From NCBI RefSeq assembly GCF_019334725.1, contig NZ_CP079818.1:1364001-1428000 (forward strand): DNA of 64,000 nucleotides, read 5' to 3'. The notes under the pieces are model-generated. The model was not told the DNA's origin and did no database searches. It saw only the letters and a list, made by a program, of their open reading frames with translations. Positions 41,710 through 50,304 of the stretch are shown here, one piece after another (within the stretch, counting starts at the first letter, position 1; every line of letters starts with the position of its first letter). The translations under genes and the position numbers were made by a program. This DNA comes from Neisseria perflava (GTDB taxonomy: Bacteria > Pseudomonadota > Gammaproteobacteria > Burkholderiales > Neisseriaceae).

Positions 41710-42659
41710 AATGCGACTTTATGCTTGATTTCCCAGCATTGATGGATTTTTTTGTTGCGGAAATCGTCGGGAACGGACTGTTTGGAAATGTCTTTGACGG
41801 CGTATTGTTCCGATACAGAATCATCCAACACAAAGCTGCGTAGATTGTTGGAGAAATAGAGAATGCCGTCTGAAGCGAGCAGGCTCATTGCGCCGTCAAT
41901 CAGTTTTTTGTGGTCGCGCTGGATGTCGAGGATGTCGAGCATCTTTTTGCTGTTGGAAAAGCTGGGCGGATCCATGACGATCAGGTCAAACTTTTTGCCT
42001 TCGTCTGCGGCGTTTTGCAGGTATTGGAACACATCGGCGCGGACGATTTTGTGTTGTTCGGGGTTGATGCCGTTGAGTTCGAAATTGCGTTTTGCCCACT
42101 CGAGATAAGTGTTGGACAAATCGACGGTTTCGCTAGTTACCGCGCCGCCGGTTGCAGCGTAGACGGTGAAGCTGCCTGTGTAGGAAAACAGGTTGAGGAA
42201 GCGTTTACCAGCTGCGGTTTCGCCGACTTTTTTGCGCGTGTTGCGGTGGTCGAGGAAAAGGCCGGTATCAAGGTATTTGTCGAGATTGACCCAAAACTTG
42301 CGGCCGTTTTCAGTGATGACGAAATCGTCGCCGGTTTTGCCGGTTTTCTCGTATTGCTGCAAACCTTTTTGACGTTCGCGGCGTTTGAGGTGGATTTGTT
42401 CGGGCGCAAAACCGGTTACAAAACCGATGGCTTCCAATACATCGGCAAGCCATGCTTCGTATTCTTCGGGCTGCATCAGCCAGCCGGTATCGTATTCCTG
42501 AAGATGGATTTGGTCGCCGTAAACATCGACGGCAAAGGGAAATTGGGGAATATCGCGGTCGTAAATGCGCCAGGCTTCGATATTGTTGCGTTTGGCCCAT
42601 TTCATAAGATGTTTGATGTTTTTGCCCAAACGGTTGGCAAAGGGGGTAATGTCGGTCAT
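41688..42659 (-). CDS. RlmK-type 23S rRNA methyltransferase (stand-alone)
   Basis: 323 residues, class I SAM methyltransferase matching the RlmK half of E. coli RlmKL: GLFLDHRNTRKKV, FLNLFSYTGSFTVYAATGG (SAM motif), TVDLSNTYLEWAKRNF, MDPPSFSNSKKM and IHQCWEIKH near the end. RlmK makes m7G2069; in E. coli it is fused to RlmL (m2G2445). Here it is a separate gene. The last codons overlap the toxin-tail remnant, so its 3' end marks a recombination junction, yet the protein end appears intact. Confidence 0.8.
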   Translation of the reverse strand: MTDITPFANRLGKNIKHLMKWAKRNNIEAWRIYDRDIPQFPFAVDVYGDQIHLQEYDTGWLMQPEEYEAWLADVLEAIGFVTGFAPEQIHLKRRERQKGLQQYEKTGKTGDDFVITENGRKFWVNLDKYLDTGLFLDHRNTRKKVGETAAGKRFLNLFSYTGSFTVYAATGGAVTSETVDLSNTYLEWAKRNFELNGINPEQHKIVRADVFQYLQNAADEGKKFDLIVMDPPSFSNSKKMLDILDIQRDHKKLIDGAMSLLASDGILYFSNNLRSFVLDDSVSEQYAVKDISKQSVPDDFRNKKIHQCWEIKHKVAFLIQFMK

Positions 42660-42725
42660 GGTTTCAGACGGCCTGAATAAGTATTGGGAAGGGGTTGGAT
42701 TTTAACGCACTTGATGTCTTTTTGC

Positions 42726-42754
42726 TTGACTGTTGTCTATAAAATCTATATTAT
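42726..42754 (+). promoter_or_regulatory. rhlE promoter
   Basis: TTGACT (42726-42731), 17-bp spacer, TATTAT (42749-42754). Predicted start near 42761 gives a leader of about 235 nt before the helicase gene. Confidence 0.65.
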
Positions 42755-42760
42755 CCGCCG

Positions 42761-42995
42761 TTCGTCTTTTGATACGAAGCCATCGTCATCCAACCTAAAC
42801 CGCCGTTTCGGGCGCGTTTCTTTTATTGCTTGCATATTTGCAAAGCCTTTTCTGTGCAGGTTGTCGTCGATGTTAACCACAAGCAAGATGCTTGCGACAA
42901 CCCTGTAACTTCACATTTCCCGTATCGTTACTTTCCTTTGCTTCAGGTCGTCTGAAATTGTTCAGGCGTGCGCGTTGTTGTCTCTTAGGATAGAT
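42761..42995 (+). promoter_or_regulatory. Long structured 5' leader of rhlE
   Basis: 235 nt without a gene. Contains a two-part hairpin at 42859-42902: outer GGTTGTCG / CGACAACC and inner CAAGCA / TGCTTG. DEAD-box helicase genes in other bacteria often carry long leaders for temperature or autoregulation; here that is an inference. A GTCGTCTGAA DUS lies near 42946. Confidence 0.45.
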
Positions 42996-44405
42996 ATGTC
43001 TATTAAATTTGCCGATTTGAATCTTGATAAAAACATTTTGTCTGCCGTAAGCAGCGAGGGTTATGAAAGCCCGACCCCGATTCAGGCGCAAGCGATTCCG
43101 TTTGCTTTGGACGGCCGCGACATTATGGCTTCGGCACAAACCGGTTCAGGCAAAACCGCAGCCTTCCTGCTGCCAACTTTGCAAAAACTGACCAAGCGCA
43201 GCGAAAAACCGGGCAAAGGCCCGCGCGCGTTGGTGTTGACTCCGACCCGCGAATTGGCGGCGCAAGTGGAAAAAAACGCGCTGGCGTATGCTAAAAATAT
43301 GCGTTGGTTCCGTACTGTCAGCATTGTTGGCGGCGCATCTTTCGGCTACCAAACCCGTGCTTTGAGCAAACCGGTTGACCTGATTGTCGCCACTCCGGGC
43401 CGTCTGATGGACTTGATGCAGAGCGGCAAAGTCGATTTCGCCCGTTTGGAAGTGTTAATTCTGGACGAAGCTGACCGTATGCTGGACATGGGCTTTATCG
43501 ACGACATCGAAACCATCGTGGAAGCGACGCCGAGCGATCGTCAGACTTTGTTGTTCTCCGCCACTTGGGACGGCGCGGTAGGCAAACTGGCGCGCAAACT
43601 GACCAAAGACCCTGAAACCATCGAAGTTGAGCGTGTGGACGATCAAGGCAAAATCGAAGAGCAGCTGTTGTACTGCGACGATATGCGCCATAAAAACCGC
43701 CTGCTCGACCACATCTTGCGCGATGCCAATATCGACCAATGCGTGATCTTTACATCAACCAAGGCCATGACCGAAGTCATCGCGGATGAATTGTACGAAA
43801 AAGGTTTTGCCGCCAACTGCCTGCACGGCGATATGCCGCAAGGCTGGCGCAACCGCACGCTGATGGACTTGCGTAAAGGCCGCTGCAAAATTTTGGTTGC
43901 CACCGATGTAGCCGCACGCGGTATCGACGTACCGACCATTACCCACGTTATCAACTATGACTTGCCGAAACAGGCTGAAGACTACGTTCACCGCATCGGC
44001 CGTACCGGCCGCGCAGGCCGTACCGGTATTGCGATTACCTTTGCCGAAGTGAACGAATACGTCAAAGTACACAAAATCGAAAAATACATTGGCCGCAAAT
44101 TGCCTGAGCTGACCATCGAAGGCATGGAACCGACCCGCAAACGCAAATCTGCCGGTGGTAAACCGAAAGGTAAAGGCGGCTGGGGCGATCGTAAATCCGG
44201 CGGCTGGCGCGGCGATAAGAAACCGGCTAAAGAAGGTTTCGGCGGTAAAGCTCGCGGCGAAGGCCATAAAAAAGACGGTTTCAAGAAAGATGGCTTTAAG
44301 AAAGACGGTTTCAAAAAAGCTGACGGGTTCAAAAAAGGCGGCGAAGGCTTTAAAGGCAAACGTAAGTCTAACGACAGCTTTGGCGGCAAACACAAAAGAG
44401 GTTGA
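42996..44405 (+). CDS. rhlE: DEAD-box ATP-dependent RNA helicase RhlE
   Basis: 469 residues from ATG 42996 (TAGGA upstream). Q motif FADLNLDKNILSAV...PTPIQ, motif I AQTGSGKT, motif Ia PTRELAAQ, motif II LDEADRMLD, motif III FSATW, motif VI HRIGRTGRAGRTG. The C-terminal 95 residues are Lys/Gly rich with tandem KKDGF-type repeats (KDGFKKDGFKKDGFKKADGF), likely a non-specific RNA-binding tail. Works in ribosome assembly and RNA decay. Confidence 0.9.
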   Translation: MSIKFADLNLDKNILSAVSSEGYESPTPIQAQAIPFALDGRDIMASAQTGSGKTAAFLLPTLQKLTKRSEKPGKGPRALVLTPTRELAAQVEKNALAYAKNMRWFRTVSIVGGASFGYQTRALSKPVDLIVATPGRLMDLMQSGKVDFARLEVLILDEADRMLDMGFIDDIETIVEATPSDRQTLLFSATWDGAVGKLARKLTKDPETIEVERVDDQGKIEEQLLYCDDMRHKNRLLDHILRDANIDQCVIFTSTKAMTEVIADELYEKGFAANCLHGDMPQGWRNRTLMDLRKGRCKILVATDVAARGIDVPTITHVINYDLPKQAEDYVHRIGRTGRAGRTGIAITFAEVNEYVKVHKIEKYIGRKLPELTIEGMEPTRKRKSAGGKPKGKGGWGDRKSGGWRGDKKPAKEGFGGKARGEGHKKDGFKKDGFKKDGFKKADGFKKGGEGFKGKRKSNDSFGGKHKRG

Positions 44406-44440
44406 TTTTTTCAATCTTAAGGCCGTCTGAAAAAGACATA

Positions 44441-44467
44441 AGGGCGTGTGAAGACACGCCCTTTTTT
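44441..44467 (+). terminator. rhlE terminator
   Basis: AGGGCGTGT-GAAG-ACACGCCCT followed by T5: a perfect 9-bp stem with a stable GAAG tetraloop. A DUS (AAGGCCGTCTGAAAAA) precedes it. Confidence 0.92.
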
Positions 44468-44487
44468 ATGGTTTCAAGTTTCGCATA

Positions 44488-44520
44488 TAAAAAAGCGCGG
44501 GATTGATCCCACGCTTTTTC
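44488..44520 (-). terminator. leuB terminator
   Basis: Stem AAAAAGCGnGGGAT / ATCCCnCGCTTTTT with one mismatch, read on the reverse strand into a T-rich tail. A single DUS follows. Confidence 0.75.
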
Positions 44521-44530
44521 AGACGGCCTC

Positions 44531-45601
44531 TTACAAAGCAGCCAATACGGCATCGCCCATTTCTGAGCAGGAAACCAGTTTGGTACCTTCTTCGTAAATA
44601 TCGCCGGTACGCAAGCCTTGTTGCAGTACTTTTTGTACGGCGTTTTCGACTTGTTGCGCGCGTGCTTCGTCGTTCAGGCTGTAGCGCAACAACATAGCGA
44701 GGGACAAAACGGTTGCCAGCGGATTGGCTTTGTTTTGACCGGCAATGTCAGGAGCAGAGCCGTGAGACGGTTCGTACAGGCCTTTGCCGTTTTCGTCCAA
44801 AGAAGCGGAAGGCAGCATACCGATGGAGCCGGTCAGCATGGAGGCTTCGTCAGAGAGGATATCGCCGAAGATGTTGCCGGTAGCAATCACGTCAAATTGT
44901 TTGGGCGCGCGTACCAACTGCATGGCGGCGTTGTCGACGTACATATGGGAAAGCTCGACATCAGGGTATTCCTTGCCGATTTCTTCAAAGATTTCGCGCC
45001 ACAGTTCGGTGGTTTCCAAAACGTTGGCTTTGCCTACGGAGCAGACTTTTTTGCTGCGTTTTTGGGCGGATTGGAAGGCAACGTGGGCAATACGGCGGAT
45101 TTCGCTTTCGCTGTATTTCATGGTGTTGTAGCCTTCGCGTTCGCCGTTTTCCAAAACACGGATGCCGCGCGGCTCGCCAAAGTAAATATCGCCGGTCAGT
45201 TCGCGTACGATAAGGATGTCGAGGCCGGCTACGATTTCCGGTTTCAGAGTGGAAGCATTGGCCAGCTCTTTATACAAAATGGCAGGGCGCAAATTAGCAA
45301 ACAGATTCAAGTCTTTACGGATGGCCAACAATCCGCGCTCAGGGCGCAATGGACGGTCGAGATTGTCGTATTGAGGAGAACCGACTGCACCAAGCAGTAC
45401 CGCATCGGCTTTACGGCAAAGGTTTTGCGTGAATTCTGGATAAGGATGGCCGTATTCGTCATAGGCTTCGCCGCCCAAAGGCGCGTATTCGTAGCTGACA
45501 TCCAAACCTTGTTCGATAAGTTTGTCGAGTACGCGGACGGTTTCTGCAACGATTTCAGGGCCGATGCCGTCGCCGCGCAAGATAGCGATATGTTTGGTCA
45601 T
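44531..45601 (-). CDS. leuB: 3-isopropylmalate dehydrogenase
   Basis: 356 residues. Isocitrate/isopropylmalate dehydrogenase family: ILRGDGIGPEIVAETVRVLDK, LLGAVGSPQYD, LTGDIYFGEPRG, MYVDNAAMQLVRAPKQFDVI, GNIFGDILSDEASML (Asp metal ligands), and EPSHGSAPDIAGQNKANP. Oxidative decarboxylation to 2-ketoisocaproate, third step of leucine synthesis. leuD and leuC lie further right on the same strand, separated by unrelated genes. Confidence 0.96.
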   Translation of the reverse strand: MTKHIAILRGDGIGPEIVAETVRVLDKLIEQGLDVSYEYAPLGGEAYDEYGHPYPEFTQNLCRKADAVLLGAVGSPQYDNLDRPLRPERGLLAIRKDLNLFANLRPAILYKELANASTLKPEIVAGLDILIVRELTGDIYFGEPRGIRVLENGEREGYNTMKYSESEIRRIAHVAFQSAQKRSKKVCSVGKANVLETTELWREIFEEIGKEYPDVELSHMYVDNAAMQLVRAPKQFDVIATGNIFGDILSDEASMLTGSIGMLPSASLDENGKGLYEPSHGSAPDIAGQNKANPLATVLSLAMLLRYSLNDEARAQQVENAVQKVLQQGLRTGDIYEEGTKLVSCSEMGDAVLAAL

Positions 45602-45667
45602 TTCGGGTTTCCTTATGGGAAGGTTTTAGGTAAAGGGCAGGTCGTCTGTTTTTCAGACGGCCTTAAA

Positions 45668-46531
45668 TCAATTTGCTCTGAAAACGCTGATTGTACCATT
45701 ATGGTACTGGTAAAGCTGGGTAGAAATCGCGTAGGCAGAGTCTTCAAATGCCTGCAGGGCAATATTTGCCATCGCCTGCAAAGCCTCTTCATCGGACGGG
45801 CTGCAAACGAGCAGGGCGTTGCGTGCCGGGACTGCAAAAACGGGGTTGGCCGGCAGCATAGGATCGTCTTTAAGTACTTCGTCCAAAAGCAAAATCAGGG
45901 AAGCATCATAGTCGTTGTCCAAATGGATTTGAGCCAATGACCAACCTTCGGCATGATGAATTTGAACACGTCCATTCATTCGTTGGCGCAGATTATCCAT
46001 GGCGGTACGATACAAGGCGTCCTCATCTTCAATACCGGCCTCTTTCATATGCTCACGATTGAGCGTATGCATGGATTCTTCCGTATCCACCATATAAAGC
46101 AACATGATATCGCCGGCAATCGGTTTGTATACCAGGTAATCGTCAGGTTCGGCTTCGTCCGTATTTGTAATCAGTCTGGCATTTTCCAGATAAATCGTAT
46201 TTTTAATCGTCGGAAGAATTTGTTGTGCTGAAACACTGGCATCAGCGTCCTGAATCTTATCGATAACTGCTAAATTAGCTGCAACAATAGCTTCCAAGGC
46301 CTCGGGATTTTGCAGATAACTTGTGTAATGGTTGCTCAAATATGTGCTGAACGATGCTTCATCGTCTTCGGAAAACTGGACAATGATGGGCGAAGAAGCA
46401 ATAGTTTCGCCCCAGTCGATTTTTGCTTCAAGATCCAATTCTTCTTGAATGCGATGGGCAAAGTATTCGACAAATTCCTGCCAAGTCATTAATTTAGGTT
46501 TGGAGCGGAACAACCTGCTGAAAAAAGACAT
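45668..46531 (-). CDS. DUF1444-like cytosolic protein
   Basis: 287 residues, acidic and without signal peptide or membrane segment. Arrangement (short basic N-terminus, SPIIVQFSED strand, a VFAVPARNALLVCSPSDEEA segment near the end) resembles DUF1444 as I remember it; not certain. Located between yhcH-like gene and leuB on the same strand, with DUS elements on both sides, so it may be part of the leu region transcript. Function unknown. Confidence 0.6.
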   Translation of the reverse strand: MSFFSRLFRSKPKLMTWQEFVEYFAHRIQEELDLEAKIDWGETIASSPIIVQFSEDDEASFSTYLSNHYTSYLQNPEALEAIVAANLAVIDKIQDADASVSAQQILPTIKNTIYLENARLITNTDEAEPDDYLVYKPIAGDIMLLYMVDTEESMHTLNREHMKEAGIEDEDALYRTAMDNLRQRMNGRVQIHHAEGWSLAQIHLDNDYDASLILLLDEVLKDDPMLPANPVFAVPARNALLVCSPSDEEALQAMANIALQAFEDSAYAISTQLYQYHNGTISVFRAN

Positions 46532-46569
46532 ATTGTGTCCTGAATAAGGGGATAAGGCCGTCTGAAATA

Positions 46570-47031
46570 TTATAGACGTTCGGTTTCAACACGGATTTTA
46601 AAAACAACTTTGCGTATGTTCGCCCTGTCGCCGACCAATGGGGCATGCGCATCATTCGGGAAGAATAGCGCAAATTCACCTGGCTCCAAGGTCAGCCAGG
46701 TTTCCGGCTCGCAGTCGAAAAACTCGATATCGCGCTTTTCGTTGTAGCCTAAACCGTTTTTCAGACGGCCTCTGTCTATCCAGCCATATGTTTCGCTGCC
46801 GTCAATCGGCGTTTGAATATCAATATGTTTTAAGTGCGCTTCAGGCTGGGCTTCTCCCTTAGTCCTCATCGGCTCGCTACCGATAAAAATACGGATATTG
46901 GGATTCTCGCATGGTACTTGGCCGTCCGGCAGCTTGGCAAAATTTAGGGTCTGCAACAGATGGAAGGCTTCGGCAAAGTCGGGATGCAAGGCAGCGTAGC
47001 GGGTGGCATTGCTTATGGTGTCGGTAATCAT
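46570..47031 (-). CDS. YhcH/YjgK/YiaL family protein (cupin-like)
   Basis: 153 residues from ATG 47031; an extension to 47067 overlaps a DUS hairpin. Family pattern: HLKHIDIQTPIDGSETYGWI, GYNEKRDIEFF, FALFFPNDAHAPLVGD and VRKVVFKI-type end. The beta-helix/cupin fold binds metal through conserved His and Glu; homologues (NanQ, EbgC) act as sugar anomerases or lyase helpers. No sugar-catabolism genes are adjacent, so the substrate is unclear. Confidence 0.82.
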   Translation of the reverse strand: MITDTISNATRYAALHPDFAEAFHLLQTLNFAKLPDGQVPCENPNIRIFIGSEPMRTKGEAQPEAHLKHIDIQTPIDGSETYGWIDRGRLKNGLGYNEKRDIEFFDCEPETWLTLEPGEFALFFPNDAHAPLVGDRANIRKVVFKIRVETERL

Positions 47032-47049
47032 GGTATATTTTTGTAGATT

Positions 47050-47090
47050 AAAGGCCGTCTGAAACACTTAAATTTTTCAGACGGCCTTTT
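47050..47090. terminator. Inverted DUS pair after leuD
   Basis: AAAGGCCGTCTGAAA and TTTCAGACGGCCTTTT just past the leuD stop. Confidence 0.8.
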
Positions 47091-47095
47091 GTATA

Positions 47096-47737
47096 TCAAC
47101 CGTTAAACAGCCAAGGCTGGCTTTGGCGGCGTTTTTCCTCAAAGGCGTGGATTTCGTCAGCGTGTTGCAGTGTCAGGCCGATTTCGTCCAAGCCGTTTAA
47201 GAGGCAGTGTTTGCGGTGTTCGGTAATGTCGAATGTGAATGTTTCGCCGCTAGGGGTGGTCAGGGTTTGCTCGGCAAGGTCGATGGAGAGCTGATAGCCT
47301 TCGTTGGCTTCAACTTCTTTGAAAAGCTGGTCAACCTGTTCTTCTGTCAAAACGATAGGCAAAAGGCCGTTTTTGTAGCAGTTGTTGAAGAAAATATCGG
47401 CAAAGCTGGGGGCGATGACGGCGCGGAAGCCGTAGTCGTCCAATGCCCAAGGGGCGTGTTCGCGTGAAGAGCCGCAACCGAAGTTTTTACGCGTCAACAG
47501 GATTTGTGCGCCTTGATAGCGTGGCTGGTTCAGGGAGAAATCCGGATTCAACGGGCGTTTGCTGTTGTCCATGCCAGGTTCGCCGTGGTCGAGGTAACGC
47601 CATTCATCAAAGGCATTGGGGCCGAAGCCGCTGCGTTTGATAGATTTCAGAAATTGTTTGGGGATGATGGCATCGGTATCGACGTTGCTGCGGTCGAGCG
47701 GGGCGACGATGGCGGTGATTTTGGTAAAGGCTTTCAT
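47096..47737 (-). CDS. leuD: 3-isopropylmalate dehydratase small subunit
   Basis: 213 residues, aconitase-swivel domain: LDRSNVDTDAIIPKQFLKSI, NFGCGSSREHAPWALDDYGF and the IAPSFADIFFNNCYKNGLLP strand. Forms the isomerase with LeuC (second step of leucine synthesis). Separated from leuC by a VOC protein and a small lipoprotein gene. Confidence 0.96.
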   Translation of the reverse strand: MKAFTKITAIVAPLDRSNVDTDAIIPKQFLKSIKRSGFGPNAFDEWRYLDHGEPGMDNSKRPLNPDFSLNQPRYQGAQILLTRKNFGCGSSREHAPWALDDYGFRAVIAPSFADIFFNNCYKNGLLPIVLTEEQVDQLFKEVEANEGYQLSIDLAEQTLTTPSGETFTFDITEHRKHCLLNGLDEIGLTLQHADEIHAFEEKRRQSQPWLFNG

Positions 47738-47782
47738 GTCAGATTCTTATAGTAATAATGGGAAATTTTATGGCTATTCGGG

Positions 47783-48148
47783 TTAGCGTGTGCTGTGCAA
47801 ACCGATTCGGTTGCCTTCTGTGTCTTCGATAAATGCTGCAAAGCCGTTGGCAATGCGGAATTTCTCTTGTAACAGTTTGCCGCCTGCTGCAACGGCTTTT
47901 TCTGCTGTTTCGGCACAATCCGGGCAATTGAAGAAAATGGTTGTACCGCCGTGGCCGGGCTGGGCATTGCTGTCGTGCCAAATCATGCCGGCCGTACCGT
48001 GTTGGGTGTAATCGGCTGGGAAAATGATGAAACGGAATCCGTTGCCGCCAACGTCTTGCAGGGGCTTGTCGAATACGGATTCGTAAAAGGCTTTGGCGCG
48101 ATCCAAATCATGAGCGTGAATACCAAACCAGCTTGACGGATTACTCAT
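47783..48148 (-). CDS. VOC family protein (glyoxalase/dioxygenase superfamily)
   Basis: 121 residues, paired beta-alpha-beta-beta-beta modules: WFGIHAHDLDRAKAFYESVF at the start, GGTTIFFNCPD in the centre and GFAAFIEDTEGNRIGLHS at the end. Metal-binding His and Glu positions are plausible. Vicinal-oxygen-chelate enzymes include lactoylglutathione lyase, fosfomycin resistance proteins and dioxygenases; the specific activity cannot be assigned. Just upstream of leuD. Confidence 0.8.
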   Translation of the reverse strand: MSNPSSWFGIHAHDLDRAKAFYESVFDKPLQDVGGNGFRFIIFPADYTQHGTAGMIWHDSNAQPGHGGTTIFFNCPDCAETAEKAVAAGGKLLQEKFRIANGFAAFIEDTEGNRIGLHSTR

Positions 48149-48200
48149 TGTTTCTTCCTTTGCTTGGAATCGTGAAAATGTCTGAAAAATTAATAATGTA

Positions 48201-48243
48201 TCAGGCCGTCTGAAACGGAGTCAGGAGCTTCAGACGGCCTGAT
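48201..48243. terminator. DUS pair after the LEA-like lipoprotein
   Basis: TCAGGCCGTCTGAA and TTCAGACGGCCTGA, 17-nt loop. Confidence 0.75.
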
Positions 48244-48251
48244 TTACCGAA

Positions 48252-48506
48252 TTATTCGGTAGCGGCTTCGATTTTTTCTCCAACATGGCTCATGCCGCGG
48301 CCTACTGCATTGCCGCCTTTTTTAACGGCTTCACCGGTTTTGTCGACAACGTGTTCTGCCGTTTCTTTGGTTTTATCGGCTACGCGCTCGGCAGTCTCTT
48401 TGGTTTTGTCCCAATTGCGGTTGGTATCGTCTTTTGCGCCGGACCAAGTGCTGGAACAAGCTGACAGGATGAGGGCTGCGGCAGCTAATGCAAACAGTTT
48501 TTTCAT
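48252..48506 (-). CDS. Small lipoprotein with amphipathic Lys/Thr/Ala repeats
   Basis: 84 residues. Signal peptide with lipobox LSAC (Cys17). The mature part is an 11-residue-like repeat (DKTKETAERVADKTKETAEH, then VVDKTGEAVKKGG), similar in character to LEA or apolipoprotein-like amphipathic helices seen in stress and envelope proteins. Probably outer- or inner-membrane anchored, helping to coat or stabilise the envelope; function inferred. Starts after leuC on the same strand with its own ribosome site. Confidence 0.7.
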   Translation of the reverse strand: MKKLFALAAAALILSACSSTWSGAKDDTNRNWDKTKETAERVADKTKETAEHVVDKTGEAVKKGGNAVGRGMSHVGEKIEAATE

Positions 48507-48590
48507 ACTAGATTCCTTTCAAGTTATCAATGATTAAGAAGGTTTTCGGACGTTTTGCGCAATAGAAAAACTTACTTGAGCAAGGTATTG

Positions 48591-48625
48591 TTTCAGACGG
48601 CCTGATCAATAAAGGCCGTCTGAAA
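48591..48625. terminator. Inverted DUS pair after leuC
   Basis: TTTCAGACGGCCT, 9-bp loop, AAAGGCCGTCTGAAA immediately after the leuC stop. Confidence 0.75.
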
Positions 48626-48630
48626 ATACT

Positions 48631-50040
48631 TTAAGCCATAGTGCGGATGTCGGTAAAGTGGCCGGTCACCGCAGCTGCGGCTGCCATGGCAGGGCTGACG
48701 AGGTGAGTGCGTCCGCCGTTGCCTTGACGGCCTTCAAAGTTACGGTTGGAGGTGGAGGCGCAACGTTGTCCCGGGGTCAGGCGGTCGGCATTCATGGCAA
48801 GGCACATAGAGCAGCCCGGCTCGCGCCATTCAAAACCGGCTTCGATAAATACTTCGTGCAAGCCTTCTTTTTCTGCCTGCTCTTTAACCAAACCGGAGCC
48901 GGGGACAATCAATACGCGTTGCACATTGTCCGCTTTTTTGCGGCCTTTGGCGATAGCGGCGGCTTCGCGTAAGTCTTCAATACGGCTGTTGGTGCAAGAA
49001 CCGATAAAGACGATATCGACAGGGATTTCGTTTAATGGCGTACCGGCTTCTAAGCCCATGTATTCAAGGGCGCGTTCCATGCCGCTGCGTTTGACCGGAT
49101 CGGTTTCTTCGGCGGGATTAGGCACTTTACTGCTGATGTCCAAAACCATTTCAGGCGATGTGCCCCAAGTTACTTGAGGCTCGATGTCTTCAGCTTTGAA
49201 GTGGTATTCTTTATCGAATACGGCGCCTTCGTCAGACACCAGCGTGCGCCAGTACTCGAGGGCTTTGTCCCACGCTTCGCCTTTAGGTGCGAAAGGTTTG
49301 CCTTTTACATAGTCGATGGTGGTTTGGTCGACGGCAACCATACCTGAGCGCGCACCGGCTTCAATCGCCATATTACACAAGGTCATGCGGCCTTCCATAG
49401 AAAGGCTGCGGATGGCTTCGCCGCCAAACTCAATGGCGTAGCCTGTACCACCGGCCGTACCGATTTGACCGATGATATAAAGTGCTACGTCTTTGGCGGT
49501 AACACCGGGTTTCAGACAGCCTTCAACGGAAATCAGCATGGATTTGGATTTTTTTGCGGTAATGCACTGGGTCGCCATGGTGTGTTCGACTTCGGAAGTG
49601 CCGATACCGTGCGCCAATGCGCCGAATGCGCCGTGGGTAGAAGTGTGTGAGTCGCCGCAGACGACGGTCATGCCGGGCAGGGTGGCTCCTTGTTCCGGGC
49701 CCATAACGTGCACAATGCCTTGGCCTTTATCCATAAACGGGAAGTAGGCGAGTGCGCCAAACTCTTTAATGTTTTTGTCCAAAGTATCGACTTGCAGTTT
49801 GGAAATCGGGTCTTGAATACCTTTGTGCCAGTCGCCGGTCGGGGTGTTGTGGTCGGCTGTGGAGACTACGCTGTCGATACGCCAGAGTTTGCGGCCGGCC
49901 ATTTTCAAGCCTTCAAATGCTTGCGGGCTGGTTACTTCGTGAACCAGGTGGCGGTCGATGTAAAGCAGGACAGTGCCGTCTTCTTCTTCGCGGACGACGT
50001 GGCTGTTCCAAAGTTTATCGTAAAGGGTTTGTGCGCTCAT
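48631..50040 (-). CDS. leuC: 3-isopropylmalate dehydratase large subunit
   Basis: 469 residues, aconitase family. Fe-S ligands in VFIGSCTNSRIEDLREAA and GFEWREPGCSMCLAMN; also VCGDSHTSTHGAFG and NFEGRQG. Isomerises 2- to 3-isopropylmalate together with LeuD. The upstream intergenic region, shared with divergent gshA, has the TTAGACA motif also found before leuA. Confidence 0.97.
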   Translation of the reverse strand: MSAQTLYDKLWNSHVVREEEDGTVLLYIDRHLVHEVTSPQAFEGLKMAGRKLWRIDSVVSTADHNTPTGDWHKGIQDPISKLQVDTLDKNIKEFGALAYFPFMDKGQGIVHVMGPEQGATLPGMTVVCGDSHTSTHGAFGALAHGIGTSEVEHTMATQCITAKKSKSMLISVEGCLKPGVTAKDVALYIIGQIGTAGGTGYAIEFGGEAIRSLSMEGRMTLCNMAIEAGARSGMVAVDQTTIDYVKGKPFAPKGEAWDKALEYWRTLVSDEGAVFDKEYHFKAEDIEPQVTWGTSPEMVLDISSKVPNPAEETDPVKRSGMERALEYMGLEAGTPLNEIPVDIVFIGSCTNSRIEDLREAAAIAKGRKKADNVQRVLIVPGSGLVKEQAEKEGLHEVFIEAGFEWREPGCSMCLAMNADRLTPGQRCASTSNRNFEGRQGNGGRTHLVSPAMAAAAAVTGHFTDIRTMA

Positions 50041-50128
50041 GATGAGTATTCTTTGCTATTGGTAGGTATGAATGATGGTTTGCGTTTATGGGCGGATTTT
50101 AGGCTTTTTATAGGGGCTGCGCAATAGG

Positions 50129-50196
50129 AATTTGTCCAATTTTTAAAATTTGTTGTAAAGTTTCAAAAAAACTTATCAAAAATTAGACAAATTGTA
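50129..50196. promoter_or_regulatory. Inverted TTAGACA-type motif between leuC and gshA
   Basis: AATTTGTCCAATTTTT (50129-50144) and AAAAATTAGACAAATT (50178-50193) form a 16-bp inverted repeat with one mismatch and 33 nt between. The right arm extends to ATTAGACAAATTGTA (50182-50196), nearly identical to the leuA upstream site. Candidate operator for leuC and/or gshA. Confidence 0.5.
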
Positions 50197-50304
50197 GAAT
50201 TGTTGACAAAAAGATGCATCTTATCTGAAAGAATACTTGTCGAAATGCACTAAAAAGTTCTATCATTCTCACTCAACATCCACACTTACCAAGAGGTATA
50301 GAGA

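Noticed and set aside
44269..44345. Tandem repeats coding KKDGF at the end of rhlE, considered as phase-variable repeat
   Set aside because: Unit is 15 nt, so a change in copy number keeps the frame; simple basic tail.
44618..45940. 440-codon open frame opposite leuB
   Set aside because: Antisense shadow of leuB and its neighbour; sequence shows no protein-like motifs.
50203..50240. gshA promoter beginning at TTGACA 50203
   Set aside because: No -10 box at proper spacing, so left unassigned.
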